Of a stretch of DNA of 64,000 nt, positions 43,672 through 57,600 are shown one piece after another. Location: assembly GCA_018398815.1 (NCBI GenBank), contig CM031611.1, positions 48,700,517 through 48,764,516 on the forward strand. Reading direction: 5' to 3'. This stretch comes from Conus ventricosus. Lineage: Eukaryota; Mollusca; Gastropoda; Neogastropoda; Conidae. The position numbers and the translations under genes are program-made. Numbering within the stretch: the first letter of the stretch is position 1; every line of letters begins with the position of its first letter. The notes beneath the pieces were generated by a model. The model made no database searches, had not been told where the DNA came from, and was given only the letters and a program-made list of their open reading frames with translations.

Positions 43672-45051
43672 AATGTTAGAACACTTTCCGCATTGTTTTG
43701 TTGTGCCTCAGTGTGGCTGAGTTTTTTTCCCACGCCAGAATGTTTGCATGACTTCCGAGAGAGAAAACGTGTGTGTATGTGTGTGTGCGTGCGCGCGAGT
43801 GTGTATGGGCTTGTGTGTGTGTGCGTGTGTGTAAATGAATGTCAGTATTTCTCTGAGAGGGCAAGTGTATGCGTTTGTATGTGTTTGCTCGCATATTCAT
43901 GCATCAGAGTGGCGTCGTTTTGTTTTCGAGTTTGTGTTGGCGAAAGAGAAATAAACAAACCCTGCAACTGAAAGAGTTGGAGGCTAAATTGTCCACAAAT
44001 TCTTTCAGTAGGATTGGGATGCAGTTGGAGTGTATGAGAGTTTTTCATGCATGCAGATTGGATGGCCATTCTGGTCGTTGCCTCCACCTCTGAAACAGGA
44101 AGTTATGATTCAGTTGGAATAAAAGGACTAACGCAGATGGTAATGATAATAGCAAATCCTGTTTCCATATCTTTTGCCATACAACATGTTTGGAGTATAT
44201 ATGTATGAAAGAATGAGCAAGTCTTCATGTTTGACAGGTTACAATGAAATGTAACATTCCTTCTGTAGACTTTTTGTGAAAATCCGTGTATTTGTGAGTG
44301 TGTGTGTGCGCGTCAGTGGTGCAAGACGGAAGGTCATTTTTAACTTGATTGATTTCTCCACCTCTGCATGAGGAAGTGTGAGAGAGGCATTCAGTTCCAC
44401 ACAAATGGATCAGTTTGAATTTGACATGACAAAAACCGGTCGACTCATTCAGGACAAGACCTTGAGTACAGAGTCGGCTCATACCAGTCCATACAGTAAT
44501 GGCGTGTGCATTTTGTGAACACGCTTTTTCCTTTTTTAGCTGTGTCGAGATGAATGTAGTTAAAATCAGAATGTTTCTGCATAAAGCCTTACATGATTTT
44601 GTTCGCCTATGTTGCCTGCGCTGTGGTTGGGAAACGAAAACACAGAAGCTTACACGGGCATTGCAGTGTTTTATACTGGCAACAGAACAAACCTTTTTTT
44701 TTTTTTTTTTTTGCTTGAATGAGGACTCGTTGTACAATTTGGGAATAATAGCATGGAAAGTCTTATTTATAGATGCTTTTTGTGATTTGCTCTGGCTTTA
44801 TAGTTTATTCCTTATTTTATTTTGTTGTTGTTTCTTGCAAAATTTCTGATCTTTTTAAGTGCTGTTGTTTTGTTGTTGGTTTTTGTTTTCTTTTTAAGAG
44901 TGGGTATGAATTCGGTCATTTATCAGAGAAGACTCGTTGTGTATGTGTGTCAATTATTATGGGATTTATGTACTGTTATATTTAATACATTTGTACTTGA
45001 ATATGAACAAGTATGGCGATTGTCATCGATTCCTGTATCAACCGAAATAAA
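43672..45051 (+). other. M6PR 3' untranslated region (candidate)
   Basis: AATAAA hexamers at 43950-43955 and 45046-45051 are possible poly(A) signals. It includes a GT microsatellite (43770-43830) and T-rich runs. Confidence 0.45.
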
Positions 45052-45431
45052 CCAGGTTACACATTCCATGACTTTCAGTGCAATGAAGTTTCCAGACATG
45101 GGGTTTTTAAAGCGCTTTGTTTTTTGTCCATTTATTGTTCCATTACGCACAAATCATCTGTAGTTAGGAAATGAATTATTTTTGTCTATTCCAGTGCTGT
45201 GGGAAATGCATACTGGGAAAGTCTGATTAATACACAGGTCAGGTTGTCAAACCTGCACTGTGGCAAGTATGCAGAAAATGCCATCTTGCAGATGGTATTT
45301 ACCATCTTGCAGACACTAACGGTAGAATAATTTGGTCTTCAAGTATTCTTTACTGGTTGTAAAGCATTCGGTCCTAGTTGGTATAGGTAAGGAAGGGGAA
45401 TTTCAAACTGTTGCTGGAAGCATACTGGGCA

Positions 45432-45905
45432 CTAATGGTTTGATGCTAAAAGAAATGTAGATGAAGGGACATGCTGACTTCTATATATGTGAACAGAGTT
45501 AATGTCATCAGCATAGTTTTCATCTTCAAAGACAATTTTCTGTACGCATTGCACATTCTGGAGAAAATCGCATGAAATTTTTGTTCTACTTTTAACACTA
45601 GACCTATTGAAAACTGAGCTATTAAAGTAGCACTTGAAGAAGGGAAGAAGAATGTACCCAGAAATGATATAATTATATCCACTAACATAAGACCTGAGAA
45701 CATGTACAGTTGATAGTGAAAGTGGGCAGAACGCAATCCAGTTCTTTGTCGGACTTGTAGAAAATCGACCACAGATAAAGATCGAAGTCGGCTTGAATGT
45801 ATTGTTAGATGTCTTCAGCATCAAATTTTTCATTGTCACCCACTGCTTCATACTTTGTTTTCTGTGGTGCTTTGTCCAGAATAATGACTGGTACACAGCT
45901 ATTTC
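45432..45905 (-). other. Unidentified reading-frame region
   Basis: On the minus strand two overlapping frames stay open for 108 and 154 codons, and a third gives a more protein-like but stop-interrupted stretch (VPVIILDKAPQKTKYEAVGD, then KSDKELDCVLPTF). It is mirrored at 52350-52815 with almost no change. No family was recognised. It could be a decayed transposon or a neighbouring exon. Confidence 0.25.
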
Positions 45906-45990
45906 GATTCACTTTGTAGCTCGAAACTTTGTTCAGCGTGTCAAAAAGAAAAGAAAATGAAAAATGTGCATCGCTGAATCTTCTGGAGTC

Positions 45991-46140
45991 AAATTCAAGA
46001 ACCAGATGAAGGGGGATAAGTGGAATGAAGAGGAGGCAGATTGGTTTGGGACTGAAAGTATTTTCAAATTCAAGAACCAGATGAAGGGGGATAAGTGGAA
46101 TGAAGAGGAGGCAGATTGGTTTGGGACTGAAAGTATTTTC
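45991..46140. repeat. 75-bp tandem duplication
   Basis: Two nearly identical 75-bp units, each in frame on the plus strand. Mirrored at 52108-52257. Confidence 0.93.
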
Positions 46141-46319
46141 AACCTAAAGGTTGAAATGGCTTCAATTGACGAATGTGTGCGTGTTTTTTTTTTTAAAGCA
46201 ACTCTGTAATTTCTACAACATGAAAATGCCTACATTCACATAACATCCGAGTTTTATTCTGCATACTTTGTCAACCCTGTTTTAAAACAAATGACCCCAC
46301 AAACCCCAAACATTTTTTT

Positions 46320-46337
46320 TGGGGGGGGGGGGGAGGG
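46320..46337. repeat. G-rich run
   Basis: T8-G13-A-G3. The mirrored arm has ccctccccccctcccccc, so the tract differs between arms. Confidence 0.9.
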
Positions 46338-46529
46338 AATCTGAGATTTGTTCACAAGACGTAGGATTTCACAAATTTTCAGGAATGCTTTCTAAATTGG
46401 GAAAATTCCTGGAAAATTAAGGAGGGTTGACAGCTATGGTAAATTGATGTATTTCGTTCTCACCAGTGACAAGGATCTTGAAAAGAAACTACCAATCTTG
46501 TCTGTTGTGTTTTTACATTGTGATCAAAA

Positions 46530-46700
46530 CCAATACATCTGGACAGCATTGTCAGCTGACCAGAAGGGACATACGCTGTGCAACCAGACAGCATCATTAG
46601 CTGAGCAGAAATGACATTCAGACAGTATTGTTCGGTGAGCAGAAGGGACATGCGCTGTATACATTCCGACAGTGGTGTTAGCACAACAGAAGGAACATGT
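46530..46700. repeat. Degenerate ~48-bp tandem repeat x4
   Basis: Four imperfect units with the shared phrase 'gcagaagggacat'. Mirrored at 51535-51705. Confidence 0.75.
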
Positions 46701-47997
46701 GCCATACATTCACAGCACAGGCTAGAAATTATCAGTTGGAAAAGTCATTAATATTTGTTATCAAATTGACTTTTAAATTAAAATTCTTTTTTTATGAACA
46801 AATCTTTGATGACCCTGCGAGACATAATCAGCAAATAACTGATGAAGAGACAACTGTTCCATAATGAAGCTGTTGCAGGCCTTCAGTCGTAAAACAATGC
46901 TGCTTGTGGCACCAATTTCCCTAGCACTGATGCAGAGGCAAGATGAGCAGAAGAAACAAGACCTTAGATCGCCGCCCGGAAATACAACTGCGTAACTCAA
47001 ATTTTTTGCATATTTGAGGTTTTTGGTATAATGTAACAGTGCAAGAGCGGGCCAAGGGGCATAACATGGCCAAGTCCCGATCACATTATCCTAAAAATAA
47101 ACATTGCAGTAATCAAAATACTTGTATTATACAGCTCACAGTATATCTTGTGAGGAAAATGATCATTTTTTTTTATCGTCTCCTGTAAAATTTGATTTTC
47201 AGACTTGCAGCAGATGTATTTCTGGGTGGTGACATGTGGCTTCCAGATGTCTTCATCTGGCGGTTAGCAAATGGGTGCCTGAAGCAATATTCGAGTTTGA
47301 GGTGTGCAGTAGTTTCATCATGGGAGCAAAAGTTGCCAGTTATAGTATTAGCGATATGCAGTTTTGATTCTATAGGAAAATAGAAATTGAACTGTTCCCA
47401 AAAATTAAACTACATGGTTGATTTGTACAGTCTAAATTAAGTGCTATTAGCTATTCTTTTAGGCTTGAAATCTTATGCCATTTCAATTCCATTCAATGTT
47501 TGCTTTTTGTTACTTAAATATCATATAATCTTAATTCATAGTTCCTCTTGGTCACATTCAACATGTATTCACCGTAGTGGAATGGTATTGCCGGTTGAGG
47601 TCCAGGAGAAACTGGCGGGATCAGTGGGGTCTCTGCTGTGGACTGTAAACTTCACCATACAAACCAGATTGAGGACCTAGCATGGCTGGGAATGTGAAAG
47701 AAAGAAAGAATGGTATTGAATACCAAGAAAACTGTTAAGATTCCTGAAAAGAGCAATAGGCTCAGTACAACAGATGTCTTACTTCCTGATGTAGCTACTT
47801 TACAAAATGCTGTTTTGGTTTCAAAATTAATTTGTATACACATGATTGTAATGGACCAATTGTGCTGTCTCCTGAAAATTTACCTGGAACATTGACTAGT
47901 GGAAGTTCAAGATTTGCGTGTTCTTGGGATTGATGTGAATCTGCAATATTTTGCGTATGTTTTGGAGCACAATATTCTGATACTAATACCAATGTGA
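46701..47997. other. No gene seen, end of left arm
   Basis: Non-coding as far as can be read. It ends at the gap and matches 50230-51534 inverted. Confidence 0.5.
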
Positions 47998-48000
47998 CCT

Positions 48001-49000
48001 NNNNNNNNNNNNNNNNNNNNNNNNNNNNNNNNNNNNNNNNNNNNNNNNNNNNNNNNNNNNNNNNNNNNNNNNNNNNNNNNNNNNNNNNNNNNNNNNNNNN
48101 NNNNNNNNNNNNNNNNNNNNNNNNNNNNNNNNNNNNNNNNNNNNNNNNNNNNNNNNNNNNNNNNNNNNNNNNNNNNNNNNNNNNNNNNNNNNNNNNNNNN
48201 NNNNNNNNNNNNNNNNNNNNNNNNNNNNNNNNNNNNNNNNNNNNNNNNNNNNNNNNNNNNNNNNNNNNNNNNNNNNNNNNNNNNNNNNNNNNNNNNNNNN
48301 NNNNNNNNNNNNNNNNNNNNNNNNNNNNNNNNNNNNNNNNNNNNNNNNNNNNNNNNNNNNNNNNNNNNNNNNNNNNNNNNNNNNNNNNNNNNNNNNNNNN
48401 NNNNNNNNNNNNNNNNNNNNNNNNNNNNNNNNNNNNNNNNNNNNNNNNNNNNNNNNNNNNNNNNNNNNNNNNNNNNNNNNNNNNNNNNNNNNNNNNNNNN
48501 NNNNNNNNNNNNNNNNNNNNNNNNNNNNNNNNNNNNNNNNNNNNNNNNNNNNNNNNNNNNNNNNNNNNNNNNNNNNNNNNNNNNNNNNNNNNNNNNNNNN
48601 NNNNNNNNNNNNNNNNNNNNNNNNNNNNNNNNNNNNNNNNNNNNNNNNNNNNNNNNNNNNNNNNNNNNNNNNNNNNNNNNNNNNNNNNNNNNNNNNNNNN
48701 NNNNNNNNNNNNNNNNNNNNNNNNNNNNNNNNNNNNNNNNNNNNNNNNNNNNNNNNNNNNNNNNNNNNNNNNNNNNNNNNNNNNNNNNNNNNNNNNNNNN
48801 NNNNNNNNNNNNNNNNNNNNNNNNNNNNNNNNNNNNNNNNNNNNNNNNNNNNNNNNNNNNNNNNNNNNNNNNNNNNNNNNNNNNNNNNNNNNNNNNNNNN
48901 NNNNNNNNNNNNNNNNNNNNNNNNNNNNNNNNNNNNNNNNNNNNNNNNNNNNNNNNNNNNNNNNNNNNNNNNNNNNNNNNNNNNNNNNNNNNNNNNNNNN
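48001..49000. other. Assembly gap, 1000 N
   Basis: Exactly 1000 N at the centre of the second inverted duplication. Confidence 0.99.
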
Positions 49001-49309
49001 ACAGCTTCTCGAAGCCCGGATCATCGCGTAACGCTTTCAACTTCGCGCGAGTCGCGTCATCAGCTCATGTCAGGACCGGTCGCTCGCGGCAGTGTTTATG
49101 AATGGAATGGATGCCAGATGGCCCCTACAGAGTGGGAAAGTGGTCGCCGCTCTATTCTGGCCAGTTTGCTACTGCATACGTGGCAGTTCTTACTTTACAC
49201 TTCTTTGCTTTTCTGTATAAATCCAGGAATGAAGGGAATACTCGTATTATAAGAATCTAGGAACAAGAGGAAGTAATGGTTCGTAGAAAAGTAGGAATGA
49301 AAGAGTTAA
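49001..49309. mobile_element. TTAA-flanked MITE, family B (partial copy)
   Basis: Matches the right three quarters of 60884-61301 with about 10-15 percent differences, ending in gaaagagTTAA. The left end is lost in the gap. It is a separate insertion, not part of the mirrored arms. Confidence 0.75.
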
Positions 49310-50229
49310 TTGCCTCTATGATAGTTCTCGTGAACGCTCTTCTTGACATAGCTGATGACCAAGCGTCACGTTTTCAACATCGATCTATATTTCCCAAATC
49401 AAAAGATGATGACCATACATGATAAATGAAAGCAAACGCAAAAAGGAATCATGAGAATGTCTGATATGGCTATTGTTCATACAAACACCAAGAAAAGTTC
49501 ATTGATTGTGGTAATAGTTTCTATACTAAGCCTGTTTTCAACATTTACTTTTCACTGGAGTTCCATGGTGTAATGGCAGTATCGGCAGTGCACTGTTGAA
49601 GGTCCTAAGTGTTCAGGGTTTGCATTGTGGAAAAGGGAGTCCAACTCTCTTTTCCACTACCTTAAGCTCCCCTGAACTCAGCCGAGTACCTATTACTGTT
49701 GGGTGGGCAGACTGAGGTTTCAAGTCGTAAAAATCTGATGCTACAGGTTCTGACTTGCTGTTTGGACAGAAGAGATGTTCAAGTTGTATACATCTGACCT
49801 AAGAGGTTCTGACGTACTGTTGATCAAATAAATGGACCAACAACATTCTTAGTTAATTTAGTTGTTGACCACATGACTTAATACATGCTTTGAGATTATT
49901 TCGATCATCACATCTGCTGACTAATGTTTCTGCTGTTCTAACATGTCACACAAGACAAGAGTTCTCCAGGATTGGCATGCACAAACTCAAACCCTGAGTA
50001 TTCAACAAATATCTGTGCAGAGAATATTCCTTGAACATGCAAGAAAATGAAGCTCGTGTTGAGGAAAATGTGGATGTTTCCGTATTTTTCATGTCCATGT
50101 TTCAGGTCTATATACAACAGTATGGTATAAAACATTAACATTTTGACACTTCTTATTTTTTCAATCCTTGTAAAAAAAAAACAAACATTGCAGACCGCTC
50201 AGTCGCAAATCACAAGTGAAGAACAATGC
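49310..50229. other. Spacer between gap and right arm
   Basis: Unique sequence not present in the left arm. It contains the SINE-like segment listed next; otherwise no gene is seen. Confidence 0.55.
49561..49810 (+). mobile_element. tRNA-derived SINE-like sequence
   Basis: The head resembles a tRNA: ttccatggtgtaatggcagt with a good box A (tggtgtaatgg, 49566-49576). A worn box B, gttcagggtttgcat, follows at 49611, and the ends pair (ttcca..tgga). A non-tRNA body with repeated 'gaggttctgac' phrases follows. Box B is degenerate, so it is old or misread. Confidence 0.5.
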
Positions 50230-52107
50230 GAGGTCCATTGGTATTAGTATCAGGAATATTGTGCTCCAAAAACATACGCAAAATACTTGCAGATTCCACA
50301 TCAATCTCCAAGAACATACGCAAATGCTTGAAACTTCCACCTCAGTCAACTGTTCACCAGGTAAATTTTCAGGAGACAGCACAATTGGTCCATTACAATC
50401 ATGTGTATACAAATTAATTTTGAAACCAAAACAGCATTTTGTAAAGTAGCTACATCAGGAAGTAAGACATCTGTTGTACTGAGCCTATTGCTCTTTTCAG
50501 GAATCTTAACAGTTTTCTTGGTATTCAATACCATTCTTTCTTTCTTTCACATTCCCAGCCATGCTAGGTCCTCAATCTGGTTTGTATGGTGAAGTTTACA
50601 GTCCACAGCAGAGACCCCACTGATCCCGCCAGTTTCTCCTGGACCTCAACCGGCAATACCATTCCACCTACGGTGAAATACATGTTGAATGTGACCAAGA
50701 GGAACTATGAATTAAGATTATATGATATTTAAGTAACAAAAAGCAAACATTGAATGGAATTGAAATGGCATAAGATTTCAAGCCTAAAAGAATAGCTAAT
50801 AGCACTTAATTTAGACTGTACAAATCAACCATGTAGTTTAATTTTTGGGAACAGTTCAATTTCTATTTTCCTATAGAATCAAACTGCATATCGCTAATAC
50901 TATAACTGGCAACTTTTGCTCCCATGATGAAACTACTGCACACCTCAAACTCGAATATTGCTTCAGGCACCCATTTGCTAACCGCAGATGAAGACATCTG
51001 GAAGCCACATGTCACCACCCAGAAATACATCTGCTGCAAGTCTGAAAATCAAATTTTACAGGAGACGATAAAAAAAAAATGATCATTTTCCTCACAAGAT
51101 ATACTGTGAGCTGTATAATACAAGTATTTTGATTACTGCATGTTTATTTTAGGATAATGTGATCGGGACTTGGCCATGTTATGCCCCTTGGCCCGCTCTT
51201 GCACTGTTACATTATACCAAAAACCTCAAATATGCAAAAAATTTGAGTTACGCAGTTGTATTTCCGGGCGGCGATCTAAGGTCTTGTTTCTTCTGCTCAT
51301 CTTGCCTCTGCATCAGTGCTAGGGAAATTGGTGCCACAAGCAGCATTGTTTTACGACTGAAGGCCTGCAACAGCTTCATTATGGGAACAGTTGTCTCTTT
51401 CATCAGTTATTTGCTGATTATGTCTCGCAGGGTCATCAAAGATTTGTTCATAAAAAAGAATTTTAATTTAAAAGTCAATTTGATAACAAATATTAATGAC
51501 TTTTCCAACTGATAATTTCTAGCCTGTGCTGTGAATGTATGGCACATGTTCCTTCTGTTGTGCTAACACCACTGTCGGAATGTATACAGCGCATGTCCCT
51601 TCTGCTCACCGAACAATACTGTCTGAATGTCATTTCTGCTCAGCTAATGATGCTGTCTGGTTGCACAGCGTATGTCCCTTCTGGTCAGCTGACAATGCTG
51701 TCCAGATGTATTGGTTTTGATCACAATGTAAAAACACAACAGACAAGATTGGTAGTTTCTTTTCAAGATCCTTGTCACTGGTGAGAACGAAATACATCAA
51801 TTTACCATAGCTGTCAACCCTCCTTAATTTTCCAGGAATTTTCCCAATTTAGAAAGCATTCCTGAAAATTTGTGAAATCCTACGTCTTGTGAACAAATCT
51901 CAGATTCCCTCCCCCCTCCCCCCAAAAAAAATGTTTGGGGTTTGTGGGGTCATTTGTTTTAAAACAGGGTTGACAAAGTATTGCAGAATAAAACTCGGAT
52001 GTTATGTGAATGTAGGCATTTTCATGTTGTAGAAATTACAGAGTTGCTTTAAAAAAAAAAACACGCACACATTCGTCAATTGAAGCCATTTCAACCTTTA
52101 GGTTGAA

Positions 52108-52257
52108 AATACTTTCAGTCCCAAACCAATCTGCCTCCTCTTCATTCCACTTATCCCCCTTCATCTGGTTCTTGAATTTGAAAATACTTTCAGTCCCAAA
52201 CCAATCTGCCTCCTCTTCATTCCACTTATCCCCCTTCATCTGGTTCTTGAATTTTGA
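52108..52257. repeat. 75-bp tandem duplication (right arm)
   Basis: Mirror of 45991-46140. Confidence 0.93.
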
Positions 52258-54568
52258 CTCCAGAAGATTCAGCGATGCACATTTTTCATTTTCTTTTCTT
52301 TTTGACACGCTGAACAAAGTTTCGAGCTACAAAGGTGAATCGAAATAGCTGTGTACCAGTCATTATTCTGGACAAAGCACCACAGAAAACAAAGTATGAA
52401 GCAGTGGGTGACAATGAAAAATTTGATGCTGAAGACATCTAACAATACATTCAAGCCGACTTCGATCTTTATCTGTGGTCGATTTTCTACAAGTCCGACA
52501 AAGAACTGGATTGCGTTCTGCCCACTTTCACTATCAACTGTACATGTTCTCAGGTCTTATGTTAGTGGATATAATTATATCATTTCTGGGTACATTCTTC
52601 TTCCCTTCTTCAAGTGCTACTTTAATAGCTCAGTTTTCAATAGGTCTAGTGTTAAAAGTAGAACAAAAATTTCATGCGATTTTCTCCAGAATGTGCAATG
52701 CGTACAGAAAATTGTCTTTGAAGATGAAAACTATGCTGATGACATTAACTCTGTTCACATATATAGAAGTCAGCATGTCCCTTCATCTACATTTCTTTTA
52801 GCATCAAACCATTAGTGCCCAGTATGCTTCCAGCAACAGTTTGAAATTCCCCTTCCTTACCTATACCAACTAGGACCGAATGCTTTACAACCAGTAAAGA
52901 ATACTTGAAGACCAAATTATTCTACCGTTAGTGTCTGCAAGATGGTAATACCATCTGCAAGATGGCATTTTCTGCATACTTGCCACAGTGCAGGTTTGAC
53001 AACCTGACCTGTGTATTAATCAGACTTTCCCAGTATGCATTTCCCACAGCACTGGAATAGACAAAAATAATTCATTTCCTAACTACAGATGATTTGTGCG
53101 TAATGGAACAATAAATGGACAAAAACAAAGCGCTTTAAAACCCCATGTCTGGAAACTTCATTGCACTGAAAGTCATGGAATGTGTAACCTGGTTTATTTC
53201 GGTTGATACAGGAATCGATGACAATCGCCATACTTGTTCATATTCAAGTACAAATGTATTAAATATAACAGTACATAAATCCCATAATAATTGACACACA
53301 TACACAACGAGTCTTCTCTGATAAATGACCGAATTCATACCCACTCTTAAAAAGAAAACAAAAACCAACAACAAAACACAGCACTTAAAAGATCAGAAAT
53401 TTTGCAAGAAACAACAACAAAATAAAATAAGGAATAAACTATAAAGCCAGAGCAAATCACAAAAAGCATCTATAAATAAGACTTTCCATGCTATTATTCC
53501 CAAATTGTACAACGAGTCCTCATTCAAGCAAAAAAAAAAAAAAAAAAAGGTTTGTTCTGTTGCCAGTATAAAACACTGCAATGCCCGTGTAAGCTTCTGT
53601 GTTTTCGTTTCCAACCACAGCGCAGGCAACATAGGCGAACAAAATCATGTAAGGCTTTATGCAGAAACATTCTGATTTTAACTACATTCATCTCGACACA
53701 GCTAAAAAAGGAAAAGCGTGTTCACAAAATGCACACGCCATTACTGTATGGACTGGTATGAGCCGACTCTGTACTCAAGGTCTTGTCCTGAATGAGTCGA
53801 CCGGTTTTTGTCATGTCAAATTCAAACTGATCCATTTGTGTTGGAACTGAATGCCTCTCTCACACTTCCTCATGCAGAGGTGGAGAAATCAATCAAGTTA
53901 AAAATGACCTTCCGTCTTGCACCACTGACGCGCACACACACTCACAAATACACGGATTTTCACAAAAAGTCTACAGAAGGAATGTTACATTTCATTGTAA
54001 CCTGTCAAACATGAAGACTTGCTCATTCTTTCATACATATATACTCCAAACATGTTGTATGGCAAAAGATATGGAAACAGGATTTGCTATTATCATTACC
54101 ATCTGCGTTAGTCCTTTTATTCCAACTGAATCATAACTTCCTGTTTCAGAGGTGGAGGCAACGACCAGAATGGCCATCCAATCTGCATGCATGAAAAACT
54201 CTCATACACTCCAACTGCATCCCAATCCTACTGAAAGAATTTGTGGACAATTTAGCCTCCAACTCTTTCAAGTTGCAGGGTTTGTTTATTTCTCTTTCGC
54301 CAACACAAACTCGAAAACAAAACGACGCCACTCTGATGCATGAATATGCGAGCAAACACATACAAACGCATACACTTGCCCTCTCAGAGAAATACTGACA
54401 TTCATTTACACACACGCACACACACACAAGCCCATACACACTCGCGCGCACGCACACACACATACACACACGTTTTCTCTCTCGGAAGTCATGCAAACAT
54501 TCTGGCGTGGGAAAAAAACTCAGCCACACTGAGGCACAACAAAACAATGCGGAAAGTGTTCTAACATT

Positions 54569-54688
54569 TTACATGGGCAACAAATTGTCATCTCTCTCCT
54601 CAGGCTCGTCCAGCTGATCATCGCCCAAACCTTTGTAGGGAGATGAGCGCCGAGCATCTTGGCTGCGGCACACAAAATCACAGCCATC
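54569..54688 (-). CDS. M6PR: M6PR exon 6 (right arm)
   Basis: Identical in coding sequence to 43552-43671, including the DDNLLPM end and TAA. Confidence 0.95.
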   Translation of the reverse strand, partial: DGCDFVCRSQDARRSSPYKGLGDDQLDEPEERDDNLLPM

Positions 54689-57600
54689 CTGAAAGCACAC
54701 ACACACATAACCATTACAAAGGGAGGGATGAGAGTGGGACAAAAAAAAAAAAAAAAAAAGATAAAAGACAGAAACCAGTCTTCCAGCAAAAATGTGTATT
54801 TACCAGTCTTTATTTTGTCTGAAATATTTGTGTGTGCGCATGTCAGAGAGAGAGAGAGAGAGAGTGTGCATGTTTGTGTGTGTGTGTGTGTGTGTGTATA
54901 ATGCATGTGTGCTCCAATGTACAGGCCTGTTGACGTGCGTGGTCTGTGTGAATCTGATAACTGTGTACATTAAAATTCCCATGTCATAATGTGAAGTCAC
55001 GGTCTGACATACATAACCCTTCTGTAGAAGTAAGAACATTTCAGATCTCTGATTTAAATTTAAACAAACGAATCCTCCCTACACCTCCTCCCTCTCCTAA
55101 ACCAGCTCTCTCCTACAACACCCGGAGTTGTGGGCTGGTGCCAGTCTTTCGGGATGTAACAAACCACAGAAGTCCCATGTACACCATGGATCCGGCACGT
55201 GCAACAGATTCCTTGGTAACAAGATATCTTGCGCCTCACAACGTTCTGTACAAAATTCCATCTTGGTCCGTGGACATGGAGGAGTCCCTGTGAGGCACCG
55301 CTGATCACCACCAAAATAACTTGGCAACAACGCAGTATCTCCTCTGCTGAGTTGCCTTTTGAGGACCTGACACCGACTGCTCTCTCTGCCTTATTCTGAG
55401 CATCCTGGGCAACTCTCCCATTTCGTTCCTTCAGAAGTTATTTGTAAACGTGCGAGTAGTAAGGAAACTCATGTTGCAAAAGTGGCCGCCATTTGCGAAG
55501 TGCTCTGATTCAGGACCAAAATGTTTTTAAAATGTTCAACCCTTGTCAAGTATGAGTATTTGGCAAGATTATCTTCTAAAAACAAAACAATAACTACAAC
55601 GAAGATGGTTTCTTCCCTAGGTCATTTATGAACCAGAACCTGCATTCTGGGGCTCTGTGCATGTAAGTAATAAAGTGATTACCTGATCAGACGAGAAAGG
55701 GTAAAGCACCAATTCACTTTTGTTCGAATCCATCAATGAAAACTGAAGATCAGCCACAAGCTGCATTCTAATGCCACAAATTTGTATCAAGAATGAAAAA
55801 ATCATATGAAAGGCATCCATCATGGAAATAACTGGATCAGGAACAAAACGCAAGCTGCTTTTCAGTTGGTTTCTCAAAGATTCTGCTGCATATTCTTTCC
55901 TCTAAAGATATCAAACCTCTGTACCATAATGCTTGTTTCAAACACCCACGCATTACCACCAAAAGTAGTTGTGACCTATCATTTTTTTATTTTTTTATTT
56001 TTTTAATTAAATTCTTTTGAAAACAACTGTGGACTAACACCAAACCAAATTGGTTAACAACACACGTGACTCACAGCTTGTAGATTTCCAAAGTCTTTCC
56101 AGAACTCGTAGTTCGGTATCTGCTCAATACCTTGGCCCCCAGGACAAAGCGTTGGTAGAGCCCACCAGCGATCAGGTACACAGCCGCCACTAAGAAAAAC
56201 CTGCACAGGGCAAAAATAACTAGTTGCAAAGTGAGGTGACTGCAGGTGGAAATATAAACAAACTCATAAGGCTCCTCCAGAAAACATACACAAACAATCA
56301 CAAGACAAATCACAAGGCAAAGAATTGGATGAAGATAAGTGATTGTTCATTTTTTGTTGTCCTGACTGTTGTATATCTTGCCTGAAGAAGACCTAATTAA
56401 TAGGTCTAAACGCGTCATGTTCTGTCTTTTGATTCGTTTGTCTACGATTTTCGGCGGAGCCTTACAAATACTTTCTGAAATTCGTTTAAAATAATTTGTG
56501 AGAACAGTATTGAACTTTTCCCATGCCAAGCTGTTCTGATTAACTTCTACCAGTGAAAGAAAAATAAAGATTCGCTGCAGTGCATGCCCTGCTGTCTTTG
56601 GTATCTGATTTCCAGAAGTACAGTTCACAGAGTGAAACGCACATCACTCTGCAACAACTCTTGCCCTTTTACTGTGAAAGAAGAAAGATTTAATTCATCT
56701 GAATATGTTTTAAGAAGCTTTCAAGACTGAATGTTTACTATGGATCTGAGCTTTGCGTATGTATTCAGCATGACGAATATAATGACCAATGCTACATCCT
56801 TCTCTGGAAAAATGAGATAATCGTGATTGAAATGGATTTTACCAAGATGTGATATAGGAAAAATTGGCCTGTAGCTATTGCAGTCTTTCACTGAACATAC
56901 TGTTACAAATAACATTTAAATTTTATAAGTCAAATAGCTAAATCGTGCATTTTCTTTATTTCATTATTCCACAGAACTGTTGAAGGTACAAGTAAACCAA
57001 AAATTCTTTAACTCATACATGCCGCTTTCATTTGTTTTACTGGTTCAAATAAAACAGTAAGCCTTCAAATCAAGGCAGCTAATCAGTTCAGATGCTGTCC
57101 TGAGCCTATCGGATGCCAGAAAATGGCTTCATATTGACTGTTGGTCTATGGATGTGACAGCATCCCCATGACAGGGGGACGCTTACACACGCTGGCTCTG
57201 CATATTTAAACATAATGGCTGTCAGCAAGGGACTTAGTAGATGATGTCCTACAAATGCTTGAACAGGCGCAATTCTGCACCCACCCTCTTGTGGATTGCT
57301 GCTCACTGTCAACTGACAGCTGAGGTTGCAACAATGTGGACCTGGGTGGCGGTGTGTATTGGGAAGTGTGCGAATGAACGGTGTGAGAGAAATGCCACTG
57401 ACAGGGCACAGGAGAGAAAACAACAACAAAAACAGCTGGTGAGTCAATACATTATATGCATTCACTTGAGGTGGAAGAAAATTTCTTATATAAAAAAAAA
57501 CAACACCTTTATAAATATACAAAATCACTGTCCCAGACAAATTAAGACATATTCATTAGAGAACCCACCTTATTGTCATGTAAATCAGAAACTGATCATG

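Larger units (their letters stand above)
34240..47997. repeat. Left arm of inverted duplication 2
   Basis: Reverse complement of 50230-64000. Gene exons, MITE B, minisatellites and hammerhead-like motifs occur in mirrored order. Divergence is low apart from repeat lengths and single-base indels. The arm touches the 1000-N gap. Confidence 0.93.

Noticed and set aside
47795..49040. Long reading frames of 345-409 codons around 48-49 kb
   Set aside because: Also gap N; flanking residues are non-coding.
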